64,000 nt of DNA from Lachnospiraceae bacterium (GTDB lineage Bacteria; Bacillota; Clostridia; Lachnospirales; Lachnospiraceae): NCBI GenBank assembly GCA_022799355.1, contig JAAWOG010000005.1:36404-100403 (forward strand), written 5' to 3'. Below are positions 1 through 7,515 of the stretch, piece after piece. Position numbers and translations under genes: made by a program. Every line of letters begins with the position of its first letter. Position 1 is the stretch's first letter. The notes under the pieces were generated by a model, which was not told where the DNA came from, searched no databases, and worked only from the letters and a program-made list of their open reading frames with translations.

Positions 1-472
1 AAAGCGGGTAATCCGGGCTCTGGAATTCTTTGAGCTGAACGGCTATCCTTTGTCCGAGCATAACGAGACCGAGCGCCGGAAAGCTTCCCCTTATCTGTTT
101 CGGTATTATGTATTAAATGAGCCAAGGGAGCTTCTCTATAAGAAAATCGAAGACCGGGTTGAGAAGATGCTGGAAGAGGGGCTTGTTGCAGAGGTAGAGG
201 CGCTTGAAAAAAAGGGCTGTACAAGGAACATGGTTTCCATGCAGGGGCTCGGCTACAAGGAGATACTGGACTATCTGGCGGGGCGTTGTACTCTGGAAGA
301 GGCCGTGGATACGGTAAAAAAAGAAACCAGGCATTTTGCCAAACGCCAGCTTACCTGGTTTCGGCGGGAGAAGGAAGTGACATGGGTGGAGAAGAGTAAC
401 TTTCAGAACAGGGAGGAACTGATTCAATTTCTGCTCACGGATTATGCCGAACATATCGGAAGTAAATTATAA
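1..472 (+). CDS. miaA: tRNA dimethylallyltransferase MiaA, C-terminal part (cut by window edge)
   Basis: MiaA transfers a dimethylallyl group to A37 of tRNAs that read codons starting with U. Only the last ~157 codons are present; the frame is open from base 2 and runs off the left edge. The visible part carries the family motif RALEFFELNGYPLSEHN near the edge, then GLVAEVEAL, the QGLGYKEILDYL segment and the KRQLTWFRRE motif before the C-terminus. A TTG at base 50 lies inside the conserved region and is not the real start. In Lachnospiraceae miaA commonly sits just upstream of the PLP lyase found here at 2.9 kb; two accessory genes separate them in this genome. The identification is firm. 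Confidence 0.95.
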   Translation, partial: KRVIRALEFFELNGYPLSEHNETERRKASPYLFRYYVLNEPRELLYKKIEDRVEKMLEEGLVAEVEALEKKGCTRNMVSMQGLGYKEILDYLAGRCTLEEAVDTVKKETRHFAKRQLTWFRREKEVTWVEKSNFQNREELIQFLLTDYAEHIGSKL

Positions 473-606
473 AGCGGCCGTATTTCAGACGGCGATACAG
501 GGAGAAGGCGACGGCATTGCAGACACAGGCAAAACGGCCTTCGTCAGTGAACCGGAGTGATAAAGCAATATGCGGAAGCACAAAACACTGGGAGGGCACA
601 ATAGAT

Positions 607-1185
607 ATGCCAGAAAAAACAAGAGAATCTGATAAAACAAAATATCTGGAAACCGAGCGTCTGATTCTGCGGCACTGGAAAGAATCGGATGCGGAAAGTT
701 TATACGAATATGCCAAAAGCCCCAATGTGGGACCGGTGGCCGGCTGGCCGGCGCATTCCGGCGTGGAGGAAAGCCTGGAAATCATAAGGACCGTTTTTGC
801 GGCAGAGGAGACCTACGCGGTCTGCCTGAAAGAGGATAACAGGGCGATAGGATGCGCCGCGATCACAACAGGAGCCGAAAGTAATTTGAAACTGCCGGAA
901 ACGGAAGGGGAGATCGGCTACTGGATCGGGGTGCCCTTCTGGGGACAGGGACTGATACCGGAAGCCGTGAAAGAACTGATACGCCGCGGGTTTGAGGAAC
1001 TGAATCTGCAAAAACTCTGGTGCGGATATTTTGAAGGAAATACAAAGTCCAAGCGGGTACAGGAAAAATGCGGATTTATTTACCATCATACCAATAAGGA
1101 TATGCACTGGAAACTGATGGATGATATCAGGACGGAACATGTGACCTGCCTGACAAGGGAAGAATGGGAGAAGAAATTCATTTAG
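607..1185 (+). CDS. GNAT family N-acetyltransferase (RimJ/RimL-like)
   Basis: This is a 192-residue acetyltransferase of the GNAT fold, of the type that acetylates protein N-termini, antibiotics or small amines using acetyl-CoA. The typical opening TERLILRHW, the central GEIGYWIGVPFWGQGLIPEAV acetyl-CoA loop region and the C-terminal NTKSKRVQEKCGF segment are visible. I chose ATG at 607 because GGAGG at 591-595 lies 11 bases upstream; an in-frame TTG at 517 would add 30 poorly structured residues. The substrate cannot be told from sequence. The gene stands alone between miaA and an S8 protease, where related genomes often have miaA directly followed by the PLP lyase, so it may be a recent insertion. 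Confidence 0.85.
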   Translation: MPEKTRESDKTKYLETERLILRHWKESDAESLYEYAKSPNVGPVAGWPAHSGVEESLEIIRTVFAAEETYAVCLKEDNRAIGCAAITTGAESNLKLPETEGEIGYWIGVPFWGQGLIPEAVKELIRRGFEELNLQKLWCGYFEGNTKSKRVQEKCGFIYHHTNKDMHWKLMDDIRTEHVTCLTREEWEKKFI

Positions 1186-1188
1186 TTT

Positions 1189-1253
1189 ACATTGCCGGAC
1201 ACCGGGAGGAACATAAAATCCTTCCGGCCGGATAAATGGCTTAACGAAATGAC
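1189..1253 (-). repeat. dispersed intergenic repeat family A, copy 1 (long form)
   Basis: Read on the minus strand it begins GTCATTTCGTTAAGCCATT and ends CCGGCAATGT. Similar elements lie at 23913-23959, 28919-28937 (short), 32519-32560 and, as a part, 54090-54118. This copy has about 16 extra bases (around TCCGGCCGGA, itself a palindrome) in the middle. It ends just before the -35 box of the next promoter. All copies are intergenic. Confidence 0.75.
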
Positions 1254-1260
1254 GTTGTAC

Positions 1261-1289
1261 TTGACAGGATCATTTGGTTATCCTATGAT
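1261..1289 (+). promoter_or_regulatory. sigma-A type promoter of the S8 protease gene
   Basis: TTGACA at 1261-1266 and TATGAT at 1284-1289 are separated by 17 bases, a near-consensus vegetative promoter. It is followed by a long palindrome and an AAGGAGG ribosome site before the ATG at 1332, so the protease has its own transcription unit. Confidence 0.8.
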
Positions 1290-1317
1290 GATATATAGAT
1301 CATCTATATATCATCAT
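1285..1317. promoter_or_regulatory. 16-bp perfect inverted repeat covering the -10 box (candidate operator)
   Basis: Bases 1285-1300 and 1302-1317 are perfect reverse complements around a single central C; the core arm is GATGATATATAGAT. The palindrome starts inside the -10 box and covers the likely transcription start, the position expected for a repressor operator. It is too AT-rich and lacks a T-tract for a terminator. The regulator is not identifiable from this window. Confidence 0.6.
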
Positions 1318-1331
1318 CAAGGAGGAATACC

Positions 1332-2582
1332 ATGAAAAAGAAGCCTGTTTTACTTATTGTCACAATACTTGCAGCAGCCGGTGTTTTTTTATTTTTGTTT
1401 CTGTCCGGTGTTTTTTTCATGCCGGTCACAGGGCGGGTATCGGATAAAGCTTATCGGGAAGAACGGAAATCCTTTTACAGACGCGAGGAATACGGTGTAT
1501 GGGAAAGAGGGACTCTCCTTGAATTGCCGGCACAGGATATCAATATGGGACTCGATATACGAAGCTATGATATCTCCGCGCTTGACCTGACGGATCAGGA
1601 GGCTGTCTTATCCGGGGTGACTTATGATTCGGCTACCGTTTTTCCGGACAGGCTTCCGAACGGGTTTGATCCGGAGCGGATTATGGAAATCGGAAAAAAT
1701 CCGGGGCTTGGCATCCGGACACTGCACGAGAAGGGAATTACCGGAAAGGGCATCAGCATTGCCATCGTAGATCAGGCGCTGAACCCGGACCATACGGAAT
1801 ATGCGGATCAGTTGATAAGCTACGAACTGCTTCACTGCTGTGACACTGCCGCGCAGATGCACGGCAGCGCCGTAACCAGCATTGCCGTCGGAAAAAACTG
1901 CGGTGTGGCGCCGGACGCTAAAGTCTATTATATTGCCTCTACCTTTGGCAGATACGGATCGAACGGTATGAAAATGAACCTGCAATATATGGCGGATGGT
2001 ATCGACAGGATTCTGGAAATCAATACACTGCTGCCGGAAGATCGCAAAATACGCGTCATCTCCATCTCGAGGGGATTTACATCCGAAAAGGGGGCGGATG
2101 CGGTCCGACAGGCTATTGAACGGGCAAAGGAAGCGGGCGTGTTTGTGATTACCACCACGCCGGAAGATCACTATGGCTTTACCCTGATGGGGCTGGGGAA
2201 GGAACTCACTGCGGATCCCGATGATATGGCGTCCTACGGACCGGGACATTTCTGGAGTGACTATTTTTACAACGGTGAGACCGCCGATACCGCCCATATG
2301 CTGCTTGTGCCGATGGATGCCAGAACTTATGCATCCTGGAACAGCACGGACGGCTATGAGTTTGCCGCATCCGGGGGACTGAGCTGGTCGGTTCCCTGGA
2401 TGGCAGGATTGTTTGCGCTATGTCTGCAGGTGGATGAGGATCTGACGCCGGAATATTTTCTCCGGAAAGCTTTTGAAACCGGAACGGTAAAAACCGTGGA
2501 ATATCAGGGCGGGACCTACGAACTTGGGACAATCATAAATCCGCCGGCTCTGATAGAAGCGCTGAGTCAGCAAAAGAACTGA
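1332..2582 (+). CDS. membrane-anchored S8 (subtilisin-like) serine protease, atypical
   Basis: A 416-residue subtilase with an N-terminal hydrophobic segment (residues ~5-30) that is either an uncleaved anchor or a signal peptide. The catalytic triad can be placed at Asp147 (IAIVDQ), His177 (MHGSAVTSIA) and Ser351 (GLSWSVPWMAG). The site where subtilisins carry the oxyanion-hole Asn (usual AAGN) reads TTPED with Glu278 in its place, and the serine motif is GLSW rather than GTSM, so it is a divergent member whose activity should not be assumed. The start ATG follows AAGGAGG. A strong promoter with a palindromic operator lies upstream, suggesting repressed expression. Signal or bacteriocin processing is possible but not shown. 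Confidence 0.8.
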   Translation: MKKKPVLLIVTILAAAGVFLFLFLSGVFFMPVTGRVSDKAYREERKSFYRREEYGVWERGTLLELPAQDINMGLDIRSYDISALDLTDQEAVLSGVTYDSATVFPDRLPNGFDPERIMEIGKNPGLGIRTLHEKGITGKGISIAIVDQALNPDHTEYADQLISYELLHCCDTAAQMHGSAVTSIAVGKNCGVAPDAKVYYIASTFGRYGSNGMKMNLQYMADGIDRILEINTLLPEDRKIRVISISRGFTSEKGADAVRQAIERAKEAGVFVITTTPEDHYGFTLMGLGKELTADPDDMASYGPGHFWSDYFYNGETADTAHMLLVPMDARTYASWNSTDGYEFAASGGLSWSVPWMAGLFALCLQVDEDLTPEYFLRKAFETGTVKTVEYQGGTYELGTIINPPALIEALSQQKN

Positions 2583-2870
2583 AACAGCGATTTGTGCCTG
2601 CACGTTGCCTGACACAAACCTGTCGCTGAAAGTCGGAGATATTTCAACGTTAAAAATACACTTACTTTCTTTTGTGATCGGATGCCTGCTCGGCGCCGTA
2701 TGCATATTAAGTAAGATCATAAGCTGAAAGCCACCTGTCAATCAATGAAAAACAGCAGTTAGCGTAACAAAACGGTACGCCAAAACTACCTTCATGAAAC
2801 AAAAAGCATAAAAAACAAAACAAAAAATACATAAAACAGTAAAAAGAAAGCACAGGTACGAAAAATATAA
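2583..2870 (+). pseudogene. intergenic region with a possible gene remnant
   Basis: No intact gene is seen in these 288 bases. In one plus frame, bases 2567-2727 are open and end in a hydrophobic stretch (HLLSFVIGCLLGAVCIL) followed by a TGA, looking like the C-terminal membrane helix of a lost membrane protein, but no start with a ribosome site precedes it. The last 150 bases are A-rich without a clear promoter. The remnant call is weak. Confidence 0.25.
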
Positions 2871-4205
2871 ATGGAACAGAAAAAACAAAAAGAACAGACA
2901 GCACAAAAAACACTAATGAGGCAATACTATCAACATCTCGGGATTTCCCCGCAGGTCTACGGATTCTGCCAGAATATCTGGGAATCTTTGTCTGAGCGTT
3001 TTCAAAAGATCGATGCCGTATCGGAGGCTAACCAGTTAAAGGTATTAAAAGCATTACAGGAAAATCAGGTGTCGGAGGCCTGCATGCTTGGCACCACAGG
3101 CTACGGCTATAATGATCTTGGGCGTGATACGCTGGAAAAGGTATATGCCGGGATTTTCCATACGGAGGACGCTCTGGTGCGCCCCCAGATCACCTGCGGC
3201 ACCCACGCGCTGGCGCTGGCGCTGATGAGCAACCTGCGCCCCGGGGATGAACTGTTATCGCCCGTGGGAAAACCCTATGACACACTGGAGGAAGTGATCG
3301 GCATCCGCCCGTCAAAGGGCTCTTTGGCGGAATACGGGATCACTTACGCCCAGGTGGACCTTCTGCCGGACGGGGGTTTTGACTTTGACGGTATCAAAAA
3401 AGCGATCAACGAACGGACAAAGCTTGTGACGATACAGCGTTCCAAAGGCTATGCCACAAGGCCCACACTTTCCGTTAAACGGATCGGGGAACTGATCGCT
3501 TTTATCAAAGAGATAAAGCCGGATGTACTCTGTATGGTGGACAACTGTTACGGAGAGTTTGTGGAACCCCTGGAACCCACCGATGTGGGAGCGGATATGG
3601 CGGTGGGCTCTCTGATCAAAAATCCGGGCGGCGGACTTGCGCCGATCGGCGGGTATATTGCCGGGAAAAGGGAATGTGTGGAACATGCGGCGTTCCGGCT
3701 TACCAGTCCGGGACTGGGCAAGGAAGTGGGCGCTTCCCTGGGCATTTTAAGCGCCTTTTATGAAGGACTGTTCCTTGCCCCGAACGTAACGGCATGCGCT
3801 CTAAAAGGCGCCGTATTTGCGGCGAACGTCTATGAAAAGCTGGGCTTTCAGGTTATGCCGGACGGAAGGGCAAAGCGGCATGATATTATCCAGGCGGTAA
3901 GCTTTCAAAACCCGGAGGGACTGATCGCCTTCTGTGAAGGCATCCAGGCGGCATCCCCGGTGGATTCCCATGTGCGGCCGGAGCCCTGGGATATGCCCGG
4001 ATATGACGCCAAAGTCATTATGGCTGCCGGCGCTTTTGTTTCCGGCTCTTCCATTGAATTGTCCGCCGACGGGCCGTTAAAAGAGCCCTATGCCGCCTAT
4101 TTTCAGGGGGGAATCACCTGGCAGCATGCGAAGTTCGGCATTATGCGGTCTTTGCAGGCTCTTGTCGATAAAGGGGTTGTTTTATCGGATGCTTTGGAAT
4201 TATGA
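2871..4205 (+). CDS. ynbB: PLP-dependent methionine gamma-lyase family protein (YnbB / aluminium-resistance type)
   Basis: This 444-residue protein belongs to the fold-type I PLP enzymes annotated as methionine gamma-lyase family or aluminium resistance protein (B. subtilis YnbB). The N-terminal part, the GTTGYGYNDLGRDTLE segment, the cofactor region RPQITCGTHALALAL, and the lysine motif in VGSLIKNPGGGLAPIGGY (presumed Schiff-base Lys) are all as in the family. Length is normal (about 420-440). The start at 2871 lacks a good ribosome site, and ATG at 2916 also lacks one, so the start is uncertain. It normally follows miaA in this lineage. The physiological substrate is not established; sulfur amino acid breakdown is inferred from the family. 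Confidence 0.85.
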   Translation: MEQKKQKEQTAQKTLMRQYYQHLGISPQVYGFCQNIWESLSERFQKIDAVSEANQLKVLKALQENQVSEACMLGTTGYGYNDLGRDTLEKVYAGIFHTEDALVRPQITCGTHALALALMSNLRPGDELLSPVGKPYDTLEEVIGIRPSKGSLAEYGITYAQVDLLPDGGFDFDGIKKAINERTKLVTIQRSKGYATRPTLSVKRIGELIAFIKEIKPDVLCMVDNCYGEFVEPLEPTDVGADMAVGSLIKNPGGGLAPIGGYIAGKRECVEHAAFRLTSPGLGKEVGASLGILSAFYEGLFLAPNVTACALKGAVFAANVYEKLGFQVMPDGRAKRHDIIQAVSFQNPEGLIAFCEGIQAASPVDSHVRPEPWDMPGYDAKVIMAAGAFVSGSSIELSADGPLKEPYAAYFQGGITWQHAKFGIMRSLQALVDKGVVLSDALEL

Positions 4206-4368
4206 GGACAAATTTTGTCTAAAAAAGTGGGGGTTTTTATGTACAGGGGTGGAATTTTGTGGTAGTATGTTATATGTTATCAGATGTGGAGTGTCAGGAT
4301 AGAAAAAAGGCGGATAATTTCCGTATAGTATTCCAGATATTGTAAATACTATGAAGGAATTACCAGTT
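4206..4368 (+). promoter_or_regulatory. upstream region of radC-mreB with GTGG repeats
   Basis: GTGG occurs at 4227, 4249 and 4259 within an AT-rich leader; the last two are exactly 10 bases apart. MraZ, the division-cluster regulator, binds TGGG/GTGG direct repeats at 10-base spacing, so this could be a weak MraZ-type site in front of a shape and division operon. No convincing -35/-10 pair was found here, so this stays tentative. Confidence 0.2.
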
Positions 4369-5079
4369 ATGAGCCTTCTGCCCGGAGAGAGGAAAGGAAG
4401 GCCTATGCATTCACATGATATGAAGCCGTACGAGGTGGTAAAAGAGTACGGCGCGGAAGAACTGAAGGATGACGAGCTGCTTGCCGTGTTTATCCGAACG
4501 GGCACAAAGGAGAAAAACGCGGTGGAGGTAGCAGGTCAGATCCTGGACGGTTTTCCCGAGAGAAACCTTTTGGGACTCTGCCATATTCCCTGGAAAGAAC
4601 TGATGAAGATTCCGGGAATCGGTGAGGTGAAAGCGATCAAACTCAAATGCCTGGCGGAACTGGCGAGGCGGATTTCCGTGACGGAGGCGAAAAAAGGTCT
4701 GAAATTTGACCGCCCGGCGACCATATGGCAGTATTATAAAGAGCGTCTGCGGCATGAAGAGCGGGAGAGGGTAATCCTGATCATGCTGGATCAAAAGCTG
4801 AATATGATCTGCGACGCCGTTTTGTCCATCGGTACGGTAAGGGAGTGTATTGTTTCACCGAGAGAGTTGTTTTTAATGGCGCTGAAAGAAAAAGCGGTAC
4901 AGATCATGCTGCTGCACAATCACCCCAGCGGTGATCCCGAACCAAGCAGGGCGGATCTGGAAATTACGGAGCGGGTAAGGCTGCTTGGGGCTATGCTGGA
5001 GATACCGCTTGTCGATCACATAATTATCGGAGATAAAACATATTGCAGTCTGCGGGAAAAAGGATATTTGGCAAAGTAG
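4369..5079 (+). CDS. radC: RadC family JAB1/MPN+ metal-dependent protein
   Basis: RadC has a helix-hairpin-helix DNA-binding part and a JAMM metalloprotease-like domain; despite the name its role in DNA repair is doubtful and its biochemical function is unknown. The HhH motif is IPGIGEVKAIKLK, and the JAMM residues are His183, His185 and Asp196 in HNHPSGDPEPSRAD. I chose ATG at 4369, preceded by AAGGAA with a 9-base spacer; ATG at 4351 has no ribosome site, and ATG at 4405 is another option with a good AGGAAAGGAAGG. The gene lies 31 bases upstream of mreB, as in many Firmicutes (radC-mreB), and is likely co-transcribed. Confidence 0.93.
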   Translation: MSLLPGERKGRPMHSHDMKPYEVVKEYGAEELKDDELLAVFIRTGTKEKNAVEVAGQILDGFPERNLLGLCHIPWKELMKIPGIGEVKAIKLKCLAELARRISVTEAKKGLKFDRPATIWQYYKERLRHEERERVILIMLDQKLNMICDAVLSIGTVRECIVSPRELFLMALKEKAVQIMLLHNHPSGDPEPSRADLEITERVRLLGAMLEIPLVDHIIIGDKTYCSLREKGYLAK

Positions 5080-5110
5080 CGCCGCTGCGTTACATGAAAG
5101 GAGTACGGTT

Positions 5111-6121
5111 TTGGCTAACAATATTTTCGGAATTGATCTGGGGACAAATAACATCAAGATCTATAACAGGGGCGATGATTCCATTATGGTGGAAAAAAAT
5201 ATGATCGCCATTGAGAATAAAAAGAACCTGTTTGCCTACGGGGATTCCGCTTATGAGATGTATGAGAAGGCGCCGGGGAATATTCAGATTTCCTATCCCC
5301 TCAGTAATGGCGTGATTGCGGATATTCATAATATGGAAACGCTGGTCAGATATTTTATCAACGACTTATCCAGAGGAGCCATCAAACCTGCCGACTTTTA
5401 TATCGCGGTGCCGACGGATGTGACGGAAGTGGAGAAGAGGGCCTTTTATGACCTGATCCGTGATGCGGGCGTTAAGGCAAAACGGATTATGATTGTAGAA
5501 AAAGCGGTTGCCGATGGGTTAGGGCTCGATATCGACGTAAAAAATTCCCAGGGCGTGCTGGTTGTCAATGTAGGTTATGATACTACGGAAATTTCCATCC
5601 TTTCTCTCGGCGGTATCGTGCTGAGCCGTCTGATTAAAGTGGGCGGCCTTAAATTTGACGATGCGATCCGGGCTGCGGTGCGGAAGGAGTTCAGCCTTCT
5701 GATTGGCGGAAAGACCGCTGAAAACGTGAAATTTGCCTTAGCGGACCTGGAGAAGGAAGGAAAAGGCGCACAGGTCTTTGGCAGAGATATTGTGACAGGA
5801 CTGCCGGTGGAGCGCGAGATTCCCACCAGCCTTGTGGATGCCTGCCTGACGGAAAACTTTAATATGATCATAGATAATGTAAAAGTGATCCTGGAAAGGA
5901 CGCCGCCCGAACTTGCCGCGGACATTTACAGACACGGCGTATACCTGACCGGCGGCGCGTCCAAAGTAAATCATCTGGCGGAGCTGATCAGTACCGGTAC
6001 CGGCTTAAAGGTCAATGTTGCCGCGGAACCGATGAACAGCGTGGTACTCGGCATTGCCAAGATTATCAAGGATGATAACTATAAATCGGTAGCATATTCT
6101 ATTGAAGGAATGAGCAAATGA
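5111..6121 (+). CDS. mreB: rod-shape actin homologue MreB/Mbl
   Basis: MreB forms membrane-bound filaments that steer the elongation machinery of the side wall. The actin-type ATPase motifs are present: phosphate-1 FGIDLGTNNIKIY at the N-terminus, the phosphate-2 region VLVVNVGYDTTEISI, and the adenosine motif YLTGGASKVNHL near the C-terminus. The start is a TTG at 5111 after AAAGGAG; translation as MANNIFGIDLG fits family starts. Length 336 is normal. The stop overlaps the mreC start as ATGA, implying translational coupling. It heads the shape operon together with mreC, mreD, PBP2 and rodA. Confidence 0.97.
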   Translation: MANNIFGIDLGTNNIKIYNRGDDSIMVEKNMIAIENKKNLFAYGDSAYEMYEKAPGNIQISYPLSNGVIADIHNMETLVRYFINDLSRGAIKPADFYIAVPTDVTEVEKRAFYDLIRDAGVKAKRIMIVEKAVADGLGLDIDVKNSQGVLVVNVGYDTTEISILSLGGIVLSRLIKVGGLKFDDAIRAAVRKEFSLLIGGKTAENVKFALADLEKEGKGAQVFGRDIVTGLPVEREIPTSLVDACLTENFNMIIDNVKVILERTPPELAADIYRHGVYLTGGASKVNHLAELISTGTGLKVNVAAEPMNSVVLGIAKIIKDDNYKSVAYSIEGMSK

Positions 6122-6987
6122 GTCCAGTGATAAAGCAAAAAGGAGAAAAATTTACATTACCGAGTAAATATCTCCTTTTTATTTTAACAATCCTGTGCAC
6201 GGGGCTGATGGTCCTTACCTTTACGACCTCGGCGCTGAGCACCCCTCTGTCCTATGCGGCAGGTTTTCTGGTAGTTCCTTTTGAAAAGGGCATTTCAAAG
6301 ATCGGCAGTTATTTAAATGAGCGGACGGAAATGCTGCAGGAGATCCAGAACTTGATAGAAGAAAATGAGTCCCTGAAACAGCAGGTGGCGGATCTCACCA
6401 ATGAAAATATCTCTCTGCAGCAGGATAGGTTTGAGCTGACCAATTTAAGGCAGCTCTATCAGCTTGACGCAGAATATGCCGAATATGAGAAGATCGGCGC
6501 GCGTGTCATATCCAAGGACAGCGGCAACTGGTACCACTCCTTTGTCATTGATAAGGGAACGGACGACGGCATCGAGGAGAACATGAATGTGATAGCCGGC
6601 GCAGGACTGGTGGGAAGAGTAACTTCCGTGGGGAAAAACTGGGCAAAGGTGACGACAATCATCAGCGACAATGTCAGCGTCAGCGGCACGGTGCTTTCCA
6701 CTTCCACAAATATGGTCATTACAGGCAATCTGGAAACCTATGCGGACGGATTGATAGAGTTTGGCAAGATGGTGGACGAGAAAAATCAGGTGGTGACAGG
6801 GGACAAGCTTGTGACCTCCAATATCAGTGACCACTATCTTCCCGGTATTTTGATCGGCTACATATCCAGCCTGAATACCGATTCCAATAACCTGACAAAA
6901 TCCGGTTATGTGACTCCCGCCGTAGATTTTTCCCACTTAGAAGAAGTTCTGGTTATTTTGGAGCAAAAAAAGACGATCGGGGAATAA
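6118..6987 (+). CDS. mreC: rod-shape determining protein MreC
   Basis: MreC is a bitopic membrane protein that scaffolds PBP2, RodA and MreD outside the membrane. The 289-residue product has a cytoplasmic tail (~17 residues), one transmembrane helix (~18-40), a coiled coil (~60-105, LIEENESLKQQVADL) and the beta-barrel domain with the family segments GTDDGIEENMNV and GLVGRVTSV. It overlaps mreB by four bases and abuts mreD without a gap. Confidence 0.96.
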   Translation: MSPVIKQKGEKFTLPSKYLLFILTILCTGLMVLTFTTSALSTPLSYAAGFLVVPFEKGISKIGSYLNERTEMLQEIQNLIEENESLKQQVADLTNENISLQQDRFELTNLRQLYQLDAEYAEYEKIGARVISKDSGNWYHSFVIDKGTDDGIEENMNVIAGAGLVGRVTSVGKNWAKVTTIISDNVSVSGTVLSTSTNMVITGNLETYADGLIEFGKMVDEKNQVVTGDKLVTSNISDHYLPGILIGYISSLNTDSNNLTKSGYVTPAVDFSHLEEVLVILEQKKTIGE

Positions 6988-7515
6988 ATGCGTAAAAGAG
7001 TATTATCCGTTATATTTTTATTCATCATGTTTTTCTGCTTTCTATTGCAGTGTACTATGTTTAAAAAGCTGAGTTTCGGCGGGATCAGCCCTAATCTGCT
7101 TATTATCACCACAACCTCCGTAGGGTTTATGAGAGGAGAGAAGCAGGGACTGCTGGCGGGCTTTATCAGCGGATTGTTTATCGATATCTTTTTCGGGGAT
7201 GTGATCGGGCTCTATGCCATGATCTACATGTATATCGGTTTTCTGAACGGGAAGTTCAGCAGAATTTTTTATCCGGAAGATATAAAACTCCCGCTGGCAC
7301 TGATTACACTGAGTGATCTTTCCTATGGCATGATCTGCTATATCGTATTGTTTTTACTGCGGGGCAGGCTTAATTTCCTCTATTTTTTCCGGCGCATCAT
7401 TATACCGGAGGCGGTTTATACGATTGTGATGAGTATTATTCTATATCCTATTCTGCTGTATTGTTATAAACGGCTGAATGTGGATGATAACAGGAGCGAA
7501 GCAGACTTTGTTTGA
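6988..7515 (+). CDS. mreD: rod-shape determining protein MreD
   Basis: MreD is a small multi-span membrane partner of MreC and PBP2. The 175-residue protein has about five hydrophobic helices, contains the typical GFISGLFIDIFFGDVIGLYA stretch (the ligand-type G/D-rich pocket), and starts directly after the mreC stop. Its end overlaps the PBP2 gene. Confidence 0.93.
   Translation: MRKRVLSVIFLFIMFFCFLLQCTMFKKLSFGGISPNLLIITTTSVGFMRGEKQGLLAGFISGLFIDIFFGDVIGLYAMIYMYIGFLNGKFSRIFYPEDIKLPLALITLSDLSYGMICYIVLFLLRGRLNFLYFFRRIIIPEAVYTIVMSIILYPILLYCYKRLNVDDNRSEADFV

Noticed and set aside
2707..2913. 68-codon hydrophobic minus-strand frame
   Set aside because: The apparent Phe-rich protein arises from an A-rich plus strand; no ribosome site.
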